Assembly (NCBI GenBank): GCA_036924085.1
Contig: JAVGWX010000004.1
Span: 83,037,941 to 83,101,940 of the forward strand
Length of the DNA: 64,000 bases
Direction: 5' to 3'
DNA from: Ariolimax columbianus
Lineage: Eukaryota; Mollusca; Gastropoda; Stylommatophora; Arionidae
In this document: one piece after another, positions 1 to 64,000 of the stretch
Position numbering within the stretch: the stretch's first letter is position 1
Layout of the letters: each line of letters begins with the position of its first letter
Made by a program: the position numbers and the translations under genes
The notes under the pieces: generated by a model
The model's input: the letters and a program-made list of their open reading frames with translations, nothing else
Told to the model about the DNA's origin: nothing
Databases searched by the model: none

Positions 1-354
1 TATCAACAACACTCTCTCGTCATGAGGTACCTTGACCCAGTGGCAAGAGGTGTTGGTCAAGACAACTGGAGGTAATACTGTATGCAGATTTATTTTTATC
101 GGGTGTACTCTCAAACTTGCTGACCTGGGTAGGAGAAATTTCATTATTTGTAAAATTTTGCCCAGGCAGGGCTGCTGGTTTTGATTTTAAACAGCCAAAG
201 GTTCTTTTATATGCACTGTGGACACAGGATTGTGAGTTTTATCATCCATCTCCAATTAGACTAGGCAGTAGGTCTCACCTAGCTTTAACGCTGGTGGACA
301 CTTGAAACTTGCAGGATTTAAAGACCCCCACCGTTTTGTGTTTTCCATCCTTGA

Positions 355-890
355 GAGATGAGATGTTGTTGTTGTAATCTCATAGCTGCTGAGCAAGCCT
401 GCTCTTGGCAGCCCAACGCCATTCTTACAGATCTTCTTCAGTTGTTTCATTGCTCCATACAGTGTATCTGCAATTGTCAGCAGTACTTGTAAGAATCTTT
501 TCCTCATGTCAGCAAGCGCCTTGCACTCAATGAGGTGTCGAACTGTTTCATCAGAATGAGAGCAATGTCTGCACAAGGGCATGTGAGGGATTGATCCGGT
601 TTAAGTGGCTATTGACTCTGGTATATCCTGTTCGGAACTGAAAGATAAGACTTTGATCTCCTCTATATAGTTTATTTATGTCATCATTGCTTTTTGACTG
701 TGACATTTCGCTAAATACACTGCGACCTGTTGGTCCCGTCGCCCAACAGTTCATTGAGATTTTCCAGGTGTTATTCTTAATAATTTCTTTTACTGTTTGG
801 TTACTGCAGGGTCTATCCAATTGTTTCGAGGCTCCTGTTTTTGCCAATCTGTTGGCCATCTCGTTCCCTAGTAGCCACTAATTTGACTAT
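355..890 (-). mobile_element. LINE 3' fragment: RNase H and zinc-knuckle end
   Basis: Two overlapping minus-strand frames form the tail of a non-LTR retrotransposon ORF2. GNEMANRLAKTGA is the last RNase H motif, followed by FQFRTGYTRVNSHLNRI and, after a frameshift near 575, CRHCSHSDETVRHLIECKAL. A CAA-type microsatellite tail lies near 365. It is 5'-truncated and dead. Confidence 0.75.
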
Positions 891-1480
891 GAGTTACAGA
901 TATAAAAGACAGGTAAGGTTTCTGTGAGATCATCAGGAGACGCATTAATGTAGCAAAGATAGGGAATACCAAACGTATATAAACCCCAAAAAATGGATTC
1001 ACTGTGCAAAATGTCAAATAAGAGTGATGTATCCAACAGCCTTTATTTACAACAAAAATAATGTTTAACAATTTAAATGTAACACAAATGTTGACAGCAA
1101 ATGTACAAGAAAAATTGAATCTATTTTAAAATGTATAACACGTTTTATGTGTTCAGCATCGCTAATTTACAACATGGTAATATGTTTTGTAAAGTAAAAT
1201 TCAAAACAAGTGGGATGTGTTAAAATAAGCAAATTGCCAACAAAAATGTAATTTTTTCGTAATTTAAATATAAACCCAGTACATTTGACGACATGTTAGA
1301 TTCCCAAAGTTGCCATGTGACAAAGTTCATCAAAAGTTTCATAATTTCATGTGTTGTTTATTGGCTGCACTTTAGTGGTCATTGGTGCATGAAGAATGCA
1401 AATAACGTATTTATAAATAAAATAAATACTGTTTGTGTACTTTATTTTTACTCTTACATTATTTTTATGTCAGGTAATTC
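890..1480. other. AT-rich DNA, no gene seen
   Basis: This is AT-rich intergenic sequence with many scattered aatgtaaca-like words. I see no coding signal or known repeat. Confidence 0.5.
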
Positions 1481-1790
1481 GAGTACATTCGTAATTGGTC
1501 ATACAATTGGCATATAGTCGCAATTGAAAACTACTGTATGATGAGTTAACTGTCAGGCAATTGGGGTAGAGTCATAACTGGAACCGCTGTATGAGTGAGT
1601 TAACTGTCAGGTAATTGGGGTATAGTCATAACTGGAACCGCTGTATGTGCGAGTTAACTGTCAGGTAGTTATTGGAGAACAGTCGCGTATGGAAACCACA
1701 TTGTGAGTGACTTATTGTAGTACAGTCGTATGTGGGAACCTTCATGTGAGCAAGTTAACTGTCTGGTAAATTGCCGTATGAACATTGCGT
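1480..1790. repeat. Degenerate ~54-bp tandem repeat, about 5 copies
   Basis: Units contain gagttaactgtcaggtaatt followed by a stretch ending in ggaaccgctgtatg. The central two units are nearly identical and the outer ones are diverged. Confidence 0.75.
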
Positions 1791-2085
1791 AATAGATCAT
1801 TAAAAAAGCGGGGTTCGTCTGTACAAAATAGAAACTCTAAATTTACAAAGAAAATGTCATCTGTGTCAAATTACAAAATGTAAAACATATTACACATTAC
1901 ATAATGAAAATGTGAAAAACAAATTCAACCCATTCCAAAATGTAAATGAAAAATAAACCAATGGAATATATTCCATTATGTAAATGTAAAAATGTTACAT
2001 ATTCCAAACAAAATGTATCGTTACATTTTTTTTCAATGTAAAATAAACAAGACAAAAACACAAAGAATGTAGGATTTACTTCTTC
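1790..2085. other. AT-rich DNA with aaatgta words
   Basis: This is low-complexity AT-rich sequence with repeated aaaatgtaaa words in both orientations and no coding signal. Confidence 0.45.
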
Positions 2086-2200
2086 TTTTACCTTCGTTGT
2101 CCAGAGAACGGAATGCGTGTGTTGCTAGTTTATAGCTTGACTGATATTTGCATCTTTTGTTCAACACATCCGTCTTCGCCAGGGTATGATTTACTATGTT
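2085..2200 (+). repeat. Partial copy of dispersed repeat A
   Basis: It shares ccagagaacggaatg, the tagcttgactg-tgatatttgca block and caacacatccg with the longer copies at 8880, 26285 and 47055. Confidence 0.6.
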
Positions 2201-2509
2201 CTTACAAGATTGTTATACACAATTTCCAACTTTGTCATTCTTTTGTTATGTATATGTGTATAACCGAAAAGCATAATAACTATTACTAATCTGTTTACAG
2301 GAATGTTTTATTGTGGGGTTATGAGACGAGGCATTAAAACATGCTTTTCTTGGTGGTACATTTTTTTTAGCCCATTAGTTAGAATTAATTGCAAACACCC
2401 CATTGGTCATTACAACTTTCTGTCCAAATTACGAGAAGCATCCCTATGTTGCTTGTTACCACACAGCAGAAAAATTCTTGTTATTTAGCAAGACTTAATT
2501 TATAAACAG

Positions 2510-2780
2510 ACTTAACTTAACTTCATTATACTGGTTTAGAAGGCTCTACATAGTCTCTATACAACCAGTTTATTTCACTCCACTGATACTGAAAATACTG
2601 TGAGCATCCAATCTATTTTTGAATGCATTAACTGACTCTGCTTCCACTACATCCTGTGGCAATGCATTCCAACAATTCACCACTATCTGACTAAAAGAAA
2701 TATTTCCTAATATCTAATCCGGCCTAGTCACAATTTCAGGACAAGGAATAGTATCCCAAAAATGATTGATATTTTAAATT
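2510..2780 (-). mobile_element. LINE 3' end (CR1/Jockey-like family)
   Basis: The minus strand matches the 3' end of the LINE seen intact at 40335-40715: coding for the WN-LP-V--A-SVNAFKNKLD stretch, then the untranslated tail with aaccagtata and taagttaagtt. Confidence 0.7.
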
Positions 2781-3109
2781 TGGATTAAATTTTAAAGCTA
2801 TAGAATTTCCAGTCAGTGGATTATTTATTTTATAAGTCAAGAGATGATTTAGTCAAGCATTTGATCAGGGCGGAGATAATGTGTCTGAATTAGATGTGGA
2901 TATAGAAAACAGCTTGATTCACACTGACAGTTGAACCAATAAAAGTGAGAGTAATGATGATAGTAATGAGGTCAATTAAACAGGCTTGATAAAAATAATG
3001 CAGAATTAAGAGGAGGAACACAAATATCAATTTAATTACATTAAACTAACAAATATTTGTGTTATGAAAAATGTGTGTGAGAAATGCGAGGAAGATTCAC
3101 ACTGATTTT

Positions 3110-3310
3110 ATTATGGCAAAACAAAAACATTACAAATACTGAACAAAGGAACAAAACTAAACCAATGCACCACCAAGGGTAAACAAAGGAACAAAACAAA
3201 AATATCAGCACTAAGACTAAACAAAGGAACAAAACAAATCACCAAGAAACAAAACAAAAACACTTCAAATGTAAAACAAAACCCCCCAAAAACACCAATG
3301 CTAAACAAAG
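3110..3310. repeat. AC-rich degenerate direct repeats
   Basis: The words aaacaaaggaacaaaac recur at irregular spacing. This is low complexity and not coding. Confidence 0.6.
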
Positions 3311-3696
3311 GAACACCACTACTGTATATGATGCAGTGTTAAGAGACTTTAATATACTAAATTTTCAGCACTATAAACATGAGTGACCATTAATATTACC
3401 TAGCTTTAAGAACAAAGCCAGGCACCCATTTTACAGCAGGGTAAACTCAAATGAACTGCAACAAGCCTATGAGCATGATTTCCTAAAATGTGAATATTTA
3501 CTCTCAAAATTGTAGTTAAATCACATTATCAAATTTTTTAAGCTTATGCTCAGAAGTTTTAGGAACTGGAGAAAAACAAATTTGGCATAAAATGTAACTA
3601 ACACCTTGCCACTTACAGTCATATTACAGCCCAACCCCATTATAAAGTGGTTGTCAGGGTCTAAGAATCACATCTTGAAATATCATAAAACTCAAG

Positions 3697-4220
3697 TGCG
3701 AGGGATGGTCAAAATGTTTTGCACTTTAGTATGAAAAAGTAAAAACACTTACCTGGAAATTAGTGTGAACTTTAGTCCTTCTCTATGTATTCACCCTGCA
3801 AGTCGATACACTTCTCCCATATATTATTCACCTTCCTGATTGCAGAACTCTACCGTCTGGGCTCAGAACCACGTTTCCAGTTAAGTAATCAAGTCCTGGA
3901 CGTCAGAAAAAGGTGCGGGTATGAAATCATGTCCCACCCACCATACTCACCACCTAGTGACCTCTTTCTGTTTTCAGACATGAAGAATCTGCTTCGTGGA
4001 CATTGTTTTTCTGACGTCCAGGACTTGATTACTGAACTGGAGATGTGGTTCCAAGCCAGACCATGGCGTTCTACAATCACGGCATCAGGAAGGGGAAGAA
4101 TAGATGGGAGAAGTGTATCTCCTTGCAGGGTAAATACACAGAGAACGACTAAAGTTCACACCAATTTCCATCATTACTTTCTTCATACCAAAGTGCACAA
4201 ATTTTCGACCATCCCTTGCA
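3697..4220. mobile_element. Fold-back mariner relic 1
   Basis: Two inverted arms of about 215 bp (3697-3911 and 4006-4220) flank a 94-nt loop. The outer ends share agggatggtc and ttgcactttrgtatgaa in inverted orientation. The loop and right arm encode a mariner transposase C-terminal piece: HPPYSPPSDLFLFSDMKNLL, where the family has PPYSPDLAPSDY with the last catalytic Asp. The left arm is an inverted copy of the right. A flanking TA is clear only on the right. Confidence 0.8.
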
Positions 4221-4724
4221 TAATGCACAGGCTCGATTTAGCCCCAATTTTCTGATAAAATGAAAAATTTGTTTAATACGTATCATCATTTTTCACGATT
4301 TTATTGTATGAAACCTTTTGTTTAAAAATAAACAGAAATAGGAACTTCAAATTTAAATTGTCAGTACTTTGGACTTCCTTGTCCTCACTCTCACTGGAAA
4401 GAAACTCAGCAACAGTGCGAAATATGTTTTGCAAACAATGTGCAACACATAAGAGAACGCATAGTACTTTCAATTTCACGCCACTTTCACTGTTAAATTA
4501 TGACAAACTTTCATGCGTATGTTACATTCAGTATCGAAAATGACGTATTTTGCTAGTATTCGCGTTTAATACGCACCAAAGGCTTAGCGGGCCAAGTTTA
4601 ATCAAAATTGTGCTTATTATATGTGTGACTTTACAGTAAATGCATGGCGCTACAAGATTGTGATCTTTTTTCTGGAATTAACTGATACCTACCTTTTGTT
4701 GCAGTGAGTGTGCACACACAATTT

Positions 4725-5195
4725 TTTGAGCTAATAATAAAGATACAAACTTGAAATTTTGCATTTCCATGCCAATGGAGAAAACTTTTTGTCCAGGATC
4801 GTTACAGGTGACAAAACATGGGCGTAATATGTAAGCTTACATAAAGATACTGACCAAACTCAATCGACGGTTCCTCACAAGAATCCAACAGAACTAATTC
4901 TCCTTCATGACAATGCATGCCTTTAGACAATTCAGACAACACATGAGGCAATAACCAAATTGGGTTGACCTGTACTCCCCCATCCACCTTATAGTCCTGG
5001 TCTGGTTCCATCTGATTTTCTTCTTTTTGGTCCACTTAAAAATGCACTCCGTGAGATAAGTTTTGAGGGTGTGATTAAAGCAGTAAAGAAATGGCTACGT
5101 GATCAGGGCAAAAACTGGTATGGGCAAGGCATACATGCACTTGTTACACGCTGGCGTAAAGCCATACAAGTGTATGGGGATTATGTTGAGTAATG
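4725..5195 (+). pseudogene. Decayed mariner transposase C-terminal half
   Basis: Translation with several stops gives RIVTGDKTW, LILLHDNA and HPPYSPGLVPSDFLLFGPLK, the three catalytic Asp positions of a DD34D mariner, then the C-terminus ending near GDYVE. The terminal repeats are not recognised. Only a few scattered stops interrupt the frame. Confidence 0.8.
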
Positions 5196-5399
5196 AACAT
5201 GTTTACGTGACATATCCTTGTACATTGTGTAAAAATATCTTGCATTTTGAATGAAGTTTCTGAAGAAAAAAATTATGTGATACATTACATTCTTACCTCC
5301 ACTCGTACTAATGAATTTTAAAAACTATTTGACTGTAAGACAAACATCTACATAATTAAGTCCGACTGGATATCCCACTTCTTAACACATCAATTTCAG

Positions 5400-5901
5400 C
5401 AAAAATAGTTGTATTTATTATTTTTAATCTACACCACCTGACCGCCTTAACTACTGGATTGGAAAACATTCTGTGGTGTTATTAATTATTGCTCACCTTT
5501 TCACCCTAAGTGTTTTTACAATTAAGATGCGGTAAAGTATTTCAGTTAATTTGTTATTGGTGTTATCACTACACTTGTCTTGGTGCTGGGTGAGGCTCTG
5601 TGCTATAGTGGATAAACTTTGCGGACATTGTCAGTGTCTCTCTCTCTCGGTAGTTAATGTATAAAGTTTAACAAAATGTCTTTAAAACTGGAACTAAATA
5701 TGGTACAAATTAGTATCATGTCTCCACATTCAAATCATTCATTTTCATTGATCTGTCACTCCAGACAGAGATGTATAGCCCAACACTGTATTTGGTTTAC
5801 CCACTTAGGGAATCCTGAATCAATTTGTTTACAGTGCAGTTTCAGTAGCAATGGTTTTTACATGGTGAGGTTGCTAGCCCCAGACTCAAATACTGTTGGT
5901 T
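5400..5901 (-). other. Probable GULO 3' UTR region
   Basis: This is non-coding sequence after the stop. An AATAAA on the minus strand at 5419-5414 is the nearest exact poly(A) signal I see, about 485 nt past the stop. Bases about 5780-5905 resemble dispersed repeats near 33960-34020, so part of the 3' UTR seems repeat-derived. Confidence 0.35.
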
Positions 5902-58597
<52,696 letters not shown>

Positions 58598-58814
58598 CTG
58601 CAGATACAAGCAATTGTAACATATCAGTGATTTGAGTGGGATAGATAGATCCACCATTTCATTCCAAGTGAAGCATGGGACCATCACTAGCGGAAGTCTG
58701 TACGAAGTCTGTCCAGAACTTTTTTAAATAACTTTTTCTGGCTTACTTAGTCAGCCATGTCTGTCTATCTACAGTCCACTTGTGTGACGTTAGACGTCAT
58801 GGGGAGGTGTGACC

Positions 58815-59350
58815 TGTGTTTCATTTTTTTGGGGCAGGCGAAAATCCGCTGGTGACTTGCCAGGTCAATCCCAGTATCTGTTACCAACCATTAGGTTGGT
58901 AGCCTCTGGAATATACGATCGTCTATCTTTGAGGACGTGGTGGTAAAAGTGTAAGATAGAACAAGGTAGACCGGTAGCCTACAAGCGCCATCTATGACGC
59001 TCCGTTAGCCACATAACCAAGACCTGATGTTATAGCCACACAGTCCCCTTTTTGTGACATACAAGTGTATTCTATGTGAGGTGAAAATCCCTAGAATAAC
59101 TTGAGTAGATTTTTAACTTTAATTTTGCTCGAGCAGCGGTGGTTAAGCCTACATTTTTTAATTTCCAACTGTTAAGGGATTTTTAATATGAGCACCACTG
59201 CACATGGGTGTCTGATCTCACTAGTCAGAGATCAGGGGAAATTTTTATCGGACGATCCACGTGAAAAATCCCGGTCTTCATCGTGATTTTAACCCGCGGC
59301 CTCCAGCATCCGAGGCGAACACCTTACCTCGAGACCACTTTATCCCTGTC
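58815..59350 (-). mobile_element. SINE C, longest copy (~535 bp)
   Basis: The reverse of 15970-16475: ttttttggggcaggcgaaaa, ccaaccattaggttggtagc, taaccaagacctgatgttat, the gagatcaggggaaatt core and the head ending aggcgaacaccttacctcga. Confidence 0.82.
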
Positions 59351-59504
59351 AGCCATGTCTCTTTCTAAATACTCCCCTCCTCAGTTAACAGATCACTCCC
59401 AGCATCATTTTTACTTCTAGAAGAAGTCTTGGCAGCCAATTTGGGGTATCATGGATAGGTCAACTACTCTTAATTTCTTCAATGGTCTGAAACCATCAGT
59501 CTTT

Positions 59505-60530
59505 CAAGCTGTATTTCAGTTTGGGAAGTTCAAATAAGTCTGCTGGAGGAAGGTCCGTAAGTAGTGTGGCTGCCGAAGTAACACAATTGTCTTTGTTATT
59601 TGCAAAATATTCGAGAAGAGGCATTAATGTGTGGAAAAAATTTTACTCTTCCATTAATATTGTTAATGCTATTTATCTTGGGATTGGGTTGAAACATGTC
59701 TGCATACAGAGCTTTTGCAATCACATCTGTCCATCCTTCTTCTTCTTCTTCATACGCTGTCAGACGTCAACTTGTATTTGTTAGAAGAAAGCAGCTGTCA
59801 TCCTGAGGCTGTCGACACTGCCATAGACCTTGTCTAGTGTTGCCACTGGTGATGGCCACATGTGCTTTCTCTGGTCCTCGTATGTCGGGCAATTTTGCAG
59901 CAGATGTTCAGCGGTCATTTTCCCTGTACCACAGGTACATTCGTCAGTGCCACCTATCTTCAGTTTATTGAATAGGTGGTACCTCAGTCTGTTGTGGCCT
60001 GTGCGGAGTCTGAAGACCACGACCTGCTCTCTTCTGTTCAGCTGTTAATAGGCATCATTGTTTGTGTAATCTGTCCACCTAATGTTGTAGATTATGTTTT
60101 TTGCAGTTCTTAGCTAGTGAAAAGCCAAATAGCCAGTAATAGCCAAACAAACCCAAAAACTAAATATCAACAATGAGGGGCAGATATTTCAGTTTGGGAA
60201 GTTCAAATAAGTCTGCTGGAGGAAGGTCCAGTGAATAGTGTGACTGCCGAAGTAACACAATTGTCTTTGTTTTTTGCAAAATATTTGAGAAGAGGCATTA
60301 ATGTGTGGAAAAAATTGTACTCTTCCGTTGAAATTGTTAATGCTATTTATCTTGGGATTGGGTTGAAACATGTCTGCATACAGAGCTTTTGCAATCACAT
60401 CTGTCCATACAATGTTGTCCGCGGTTGTAGATTATGTTTTTTGCAGTTCTTAGCTAGTAAAAAGCCAAATAGCCAGTAATAGCCAAACAAACCCAAAGAC
60501 TAAATATCAACATTGAGGGACAGATTATTG
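59505..60530 (+). repeat. Direct duplication of a ~340-bp block
   Basis: Two copies begin ttcagtttgggaagttcaaa (59515 and 60190), share aaatattygagaagaggcat, ttgggattgggttgaaacat and the agccaaatagccagtaatag ending. The first copy is split by a LINE. Confidence 0.85.
59734..60068 (-). mobile_element. Truncated RNase H-bearing LINE inside a duplicated block
   Basis: The minus frame reads MVFRLRTGHNRLRYHLFNKL, ECTCGTGKMTAEHLLQNCPT and WPSPVATLDKVYGSVDSLRM, then the (gaa)n tail. It is flanked by atctgtcca at 59725-59733 and 60069-60077. The second block copy has no insertion. Confidence 0.9.
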
Positions 60531-60534
60531 AACA

Positions 60535-61110
60535 AGTGGATGGGTTTTCATATTTAGGACGAAGGTGAGGTTGAAATAAGAACTAGGATCGCATTAGCAA
60601 AAAAAGACATTCTGTGACAAACAAAAACTTCTAACAACAAATAACATCAATACTGAGCTTCAGGAAAGAATAATCACAACACATATCTGACCCGCCACAT
60701 TGTACAGCTCTGAAGCATGGACTCTAAACAAAAAGGATGAAAAAACATTAGAAGCTATTGAGATGTGGTGCTATTGCAGGATTAAAAAAGAGCTGGACAG
60801 AAAAAGGTTGAATGAACAAGTGCTTAAAGATATAGGGCCTCATAGACAACTAATGACGAGTATACAGAAAGGTAGATTATCTTGGCCATAACATGAGATA
60901 TGGAGGCCTCTTACTGAAAATACAACAAGGCAAAATGAGGGGAAAAGAAAAAAGAGGACGACCAAAGAAACAATTACATCACACAGGCTTGCAAGAACAT
61001 AGGGTTGCAGACTTTTACTGAGTTGAAGAGATCTGCAAGGAACAGAGAACAGTGGCGTGACATGATCAGAAGACTTCAACACCAGTCTCCGAACTAACCT
61101 GATGAGGATG
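60535..61110 (+). mobile_element. RTE-like LINE C-terminal fragment
   Basis: The frame at 60700-60891 reads MYSSEAWTLNKKDEKTLEAI and EMWCYCRIKKELDRKRLNEQ, then GRLSWP; further pieces in other frames include REKKRGRPKKQLH. A gatgaggatgaggttgg tail closes it. Confidence 0.8.
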
Positions 61111-61139
61111 AGGTTGGTGAGGATGTTTGGTTGTGCCTT

Positions 61140-61555
61140 GTTTGCACCTATTGAGTTGGCATAACAAGTTCCCTTTAACGCTGCCTTTGCTTTCCTAAAA
61201 GTCAGCCAGATAACAGTTGACAGGGAACTGAACCCTGCACTTTTACAGTGAGAAGTCAGTATTCTTACCAATTTGTTGCTCGGATGCTCCAGTTAGCATT
61301 CATTTTTTTAAATGTGACATTTTGAAGGTAAAACAACTTGTTAAAGATACATTGAAGTTTGAATTTTACCCGAATATCATTTGTCATCTTAAACGTGTGG
61401 TGTCAATAGAATCTTAGCCTGTAGGGAAAGTGAGGAAGGAAGTTCTTCCTGGTCTGTTCCTGCTGTTGAAACTAGAGATGAACTCCCAGCTGATCACGTT
61501 TCTGAAAATAGAAATCATGACATTACAAGATTCATTAATTGAATTTAACATGTCA
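61140..61555. other. Unassigned sequence, no gene seen
   Basis: No GULO first exon, RNA gene or known repeat was recognised here, though this stretch is one place the missing start exon could be. Confidence 0.35.
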
Positions 61556-61559
61556 CTCC

Positions 61560-61855
61560 TTGCGATCCCCGCTGTAGTGACACACAGATGAAGCAAAGCA
61601 TAGCATAACCACCTGGAGGACCCCAGTTCACCTTCATTAGCATGCCCGGGATGTGAGGAAAGCTACAAGAACCCGTCACTTAACGTCCTTTTCAAGGCAC
61701 ACACAAAAAAGTAATCCTACTCATTGTGGGCATTCAACAACATCAACCCGTAGTCCATGTGGTTGAGTACAGGTTCAGTACTATTTTTGGATACACCCTG
61801 CATCCACTTAATGGTTTTTATGTAATTGACGTTGCCAGCCCCATCAAAACTCTCT
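61560..61855 (-). repeat. Dispersed repeat F copy
   Basis: It contains acacagatgaagcaaagcat, agcataaccacctggaggac, gatgtgaggaaagctacaag and tgtgggcattcaacaacatc. The left end is truncated. Confidence 0.75.
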
Positions 61856-62114
61856 GGTCGCTGCAGTGCAAGGAAAAAGGGGTGAGGAATGTCCTCAACA
61901 TTTTACAGAGGCCATTTGATGAAGAACCGGCTTCCACTACCAAGATCTGCACCCAGGATTGGCACACTGATATCTTAATTCACCAGGACCATAAATCAAG
62001 GTGAGGTCATCTAGGGACAATCAACTGTGCTGTGCTGGCACGCGACAGAGATGTTATCATATGATGTGTGAACAATTCTTGCAGTCTATGCTGTTTCTCC
62101 CCCCCCCCCCCCCT

Positions 62115-62445
62115 TTTGTGCGCCCTGAAAAAGATGTTATGTGGTGGGTTGCAGTAGCTTTCCTCACATCCCGAGCATGTTGATGAAGATGGACCGGGGT
62201 CCTCCAGGAGGTTATGCTATGCTTGGCTTCATCTGCGTGTCACTCACTACTACGGGGATCACGCCGATTCCTCACCTCGTTAGCCAGGCTGCCATGAAAA
62301 CAGCCCGTTTCCAGGGATGGCTACTAGGAAGCCGAGGTGAGGTTTTGGTCAGTATGTTTTGCCTGACCCTGACTAACATGTCTAATCAGTATATTTTGCC
62401 TGACCAGACATTAGTCTTTCATCCCCAAAACTAAAAGGTATTAAG
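62115..62445 (+). repeat. Dispersed repeat F, full copy
   Basis: It follows a C13 run (62099-62113), and runs from tgtgcgccctgaaaaagatg through cctccaggaggttatgctat and gttagccaggctgccatgaa to cctgaccagacattagtctt. Confidence 0.8.
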
Positions 62446-62604
62446 CATCATCTCATCCACCCACGCGTTTTAATGTTAGGGAATGAAAGCTAGCAAGGAA
62501 GGAAACTGGACATTTTACCTAAACAACAAAAAAAAAAAAAAAAAGGGTACATACTTTCATAAATGGGTGCTGGCACATAATATAAATTTTTCAATGGTAA
62601 GAAA

Positions 62605-63015
62605 AGATCATTAACTTTTACTGAACCATTGGAGACAAAATTTGCCTAGGGCATTGTCTCTATATATTCGTTGTATTAACACCGGTTTTGCAATAGAAAC
62701 TAGACCATTTTAGCTTGCGCAATAACAATGGCGATTTTTATTAAAGATAACGATCTTGTTCTGTTTATGTGGATTTAGAAGGCTATCCAATTTTTTATTG
62801 TGATAAAGTTAAGTTGTTGCAACAGATTTTTCTGAGGTAGGTCTATTTAGTTTATGTAGATGTTATAAATACATTTGTAGTGGAAACTAACAGATTTGCC
62901 AATCTGGTAGGAACACTATCAGTGCTTTGTAACAATTTCATGGATTTACAAGACAACGGGTGAACCCAAAAATGGGGGTCTAAATGTTTGTGACGTAATA
63001 AAAAAAATTTGGAAA
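62605..63015 (+). repeat. Dispersed repeat E copy
   Basis: It shares tttgcctagggcattgtctc, gttaagttgttgcaacagat, tagtggaaactaacagattt and tacaagacaacgggtg with the other copies. Confidence 0.65.
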
Positions 63016-63499
63016 CTAGAAAGTTAACCAAGTTACTTCTTTTCTACCATGTGGTGTAAAGGTCTCTTTGTTTATTTTTCATGTGGCTTATAGTTTCTGC
63101 AGAATTGGGGAGTCAGTCCTATGCCTAACTGTCCCTAGTCCCCTCTGATGACATGCATGGAAGGTTAAAGTATAACTATTCCCTGCTACAATATAAGGCT
63201 GCAGTAACACTGAGGCGCCATAGTTACATTTTACTACACAAAAAGCAGGGTTCATACAGTCTAGTCAGTGATTATGTTATCCATGTCATATATGCTTGTC
63301 CCAGAATGAGTTTCGTAATCTGGGTTAAACCATGACCCCTTCTTGAAGGGCAATCATAAAATGCATTATCTTTTTTCTATGCTTTCAGATATCGACATGA
63401 CATTTCTATTTTTATTATGTAAAGACTACTTGTGTTAACTATATGTCAGACCAGAGTTCTTTCAAAACATGGTTGTTCAAAGTTGTGATCTGTCCTTCT

Positions 63500-64000
63500 T
63501 TATGTCTGCCCTTTGTTGTGGTAGAGCAGAGTATGTGTCAATCTGGCCCCAAGAGTGATGCTCGTGGTAAAGTTACTACCAGCAGGGTCTCCTAATCCAG
63601 ACTAGAGCAGCTTGTGTGTCTTTATGATCCCAAGAGTTATGTTGGCTGTAGCATAACTATCAGCAGGGTCTCCAAAGCCAAACTAGGGCAGCTTGTTTCA
63701 CTTAGTGTTTCATGGCATTGTGCTGCCCTTGCCAGGTTTAGGAAGTTGACAGAGGTGGCTATGAAGCCAGTCCTCAGGCACAGCTGCACTCAATATACTG
63801 TTGTTGAAATTCTCCAATACCTTTTCAATGCATGCTTTACCCAGCTGCTTAATGTGATCATACTGTACTCCATCAGGACTCTGGGCAGTACTCTTGCTGT
63901 TACTAAGAGCATGTTCTACTTCGAGCCCAGTTATGAGGTCAATATAAGAAAAATCCCTGATGGCCGTGCCAAGAATAACCTCCTGAATATAATGCAGGAC
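63500..64000 (-). mobile_element. LINE reverse transcriptase fragment at window edge
   Basis: One minus frame from the right edge to about 63730 reads VEHALSNSKSTAQSPDGVQY, DHIKQLGKACIEKVLENFNN and PEDWLHSHLCQLPKPGKG, the N-terminal part of a LINE reverse transcriptase (the SPG-DG...VP--W----I-PIPK-GK pattern). It continues past 64000. Two related ~110-bp stretches (cagcagggtctcc) at 63530-63690 lie beyond the motif. Confidence 0.72.

Noticed and set aside
58598..58687. Upstream in-frame Met at 58687 as the GULO start
   Set aside because: The 30 residues between it and the conserved part do not resemble the family, and a strong acceptor lies exactly where similarity begins.
60840..61271. 143-codon minus frame as the missing GULO start exon or a gene
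   Set aside because: It reads antisense through a LINE copy and shows no similarity to the GULO N-terminus.

Overview
This window comes from an intron-rich, repeat-laden animal genome and contains one gene I can support: L-gulonolactone oxidase (GULO), the last enzyme of vitamin C synthesis. It lies on the minus strand. Eleven coding exons spread over 52.7 kb (58597 down to 5902) join in frame with GT/AG junctions and no stop, giving 443 residues that run from just after the N-terminus to the stop codon. The start-codon exon was not found; it lies between 58598 and 64000 or beyond the window. The transposon mix (RTE-like and RNase H-bearing LINEs, mariner, piggyBac, tRNA-derived SINEs) suggests an invertebrate, perhaps a mollusc. 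That placement is inference from general knowledge of these repeats, not a database result.

Layout along the plus strand: 1-5900, the 3' flank of GULO (a LINE piece, AT-rich DNA, a fold-back mariner and a decayed mariner); 5902-6042, last exon; 6043-10579, SINE and LINE fragments; 10580-10670, exon 10; 10675-14261, a 3.5-kb 33/37-bp minisatellite against the exon-10 acceptor; 14262-17145, retroposon debris, a SINE and a compound tetranucleotide microsatellite; 17146-17307, exon 9; 17308-24987, a second fold-back mariner, a piggyBac copy with TTAA ends, LINE pieces and an inverted pair of repeat F; 24988-25137, exon 8, followed by a 45-bp minisatellite; 25660-30639, a LINE nested in a minisatellite and a third fold-back mariner; 30676-30752, exon 7; 34343-34450, exon 6; 37932-38117, exon 5, followed by a 46-bp minisatellite; 39-44 kb, LINEs and SINEs; 44702-44792, exon 4, followed by a 90-bp array; 47.5-48.7 kb, an RTE reverse transcriptase; 49713-49810, exon 3, beside a 37-bp minisatellite; 50-54 kb, LINEs; 53198-53323, exon 2; 55985-57020, a 29-bp minisatellite; 57150-58330, SINEs; 58496-58597, exon 1 of those seen; 58.8-64 kb, SINEs, a duplicated block with a LINE insertion, and a LINE reverse transcriptase running off the end.

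The points most worth following up are how repeats sit around the GULO splice sites and the shared architecture of the mariner relics. Four of ten introns carry a minisatellite within about 20-220 nt upstream of the acceptor, and one of these arrays contains no AG on the transcribed strand for about 3.49 kb. Three separate mariner relics are large inverted repeats (fold-backs), one of them starting 36 nt from the exon-7 donor.

Repeat families are named A to F here for convenience: A has a conserved core with a pyrimidine-flanked 'ccctgaaaagggctt' motif; B carries 'ataagagactaaggaggg'; C and D are tRNA-derived SINEs; E is an AT-rich dispersed element; F carries 'gcctgaccctgac'. All coordinates and similarities were read by eye.
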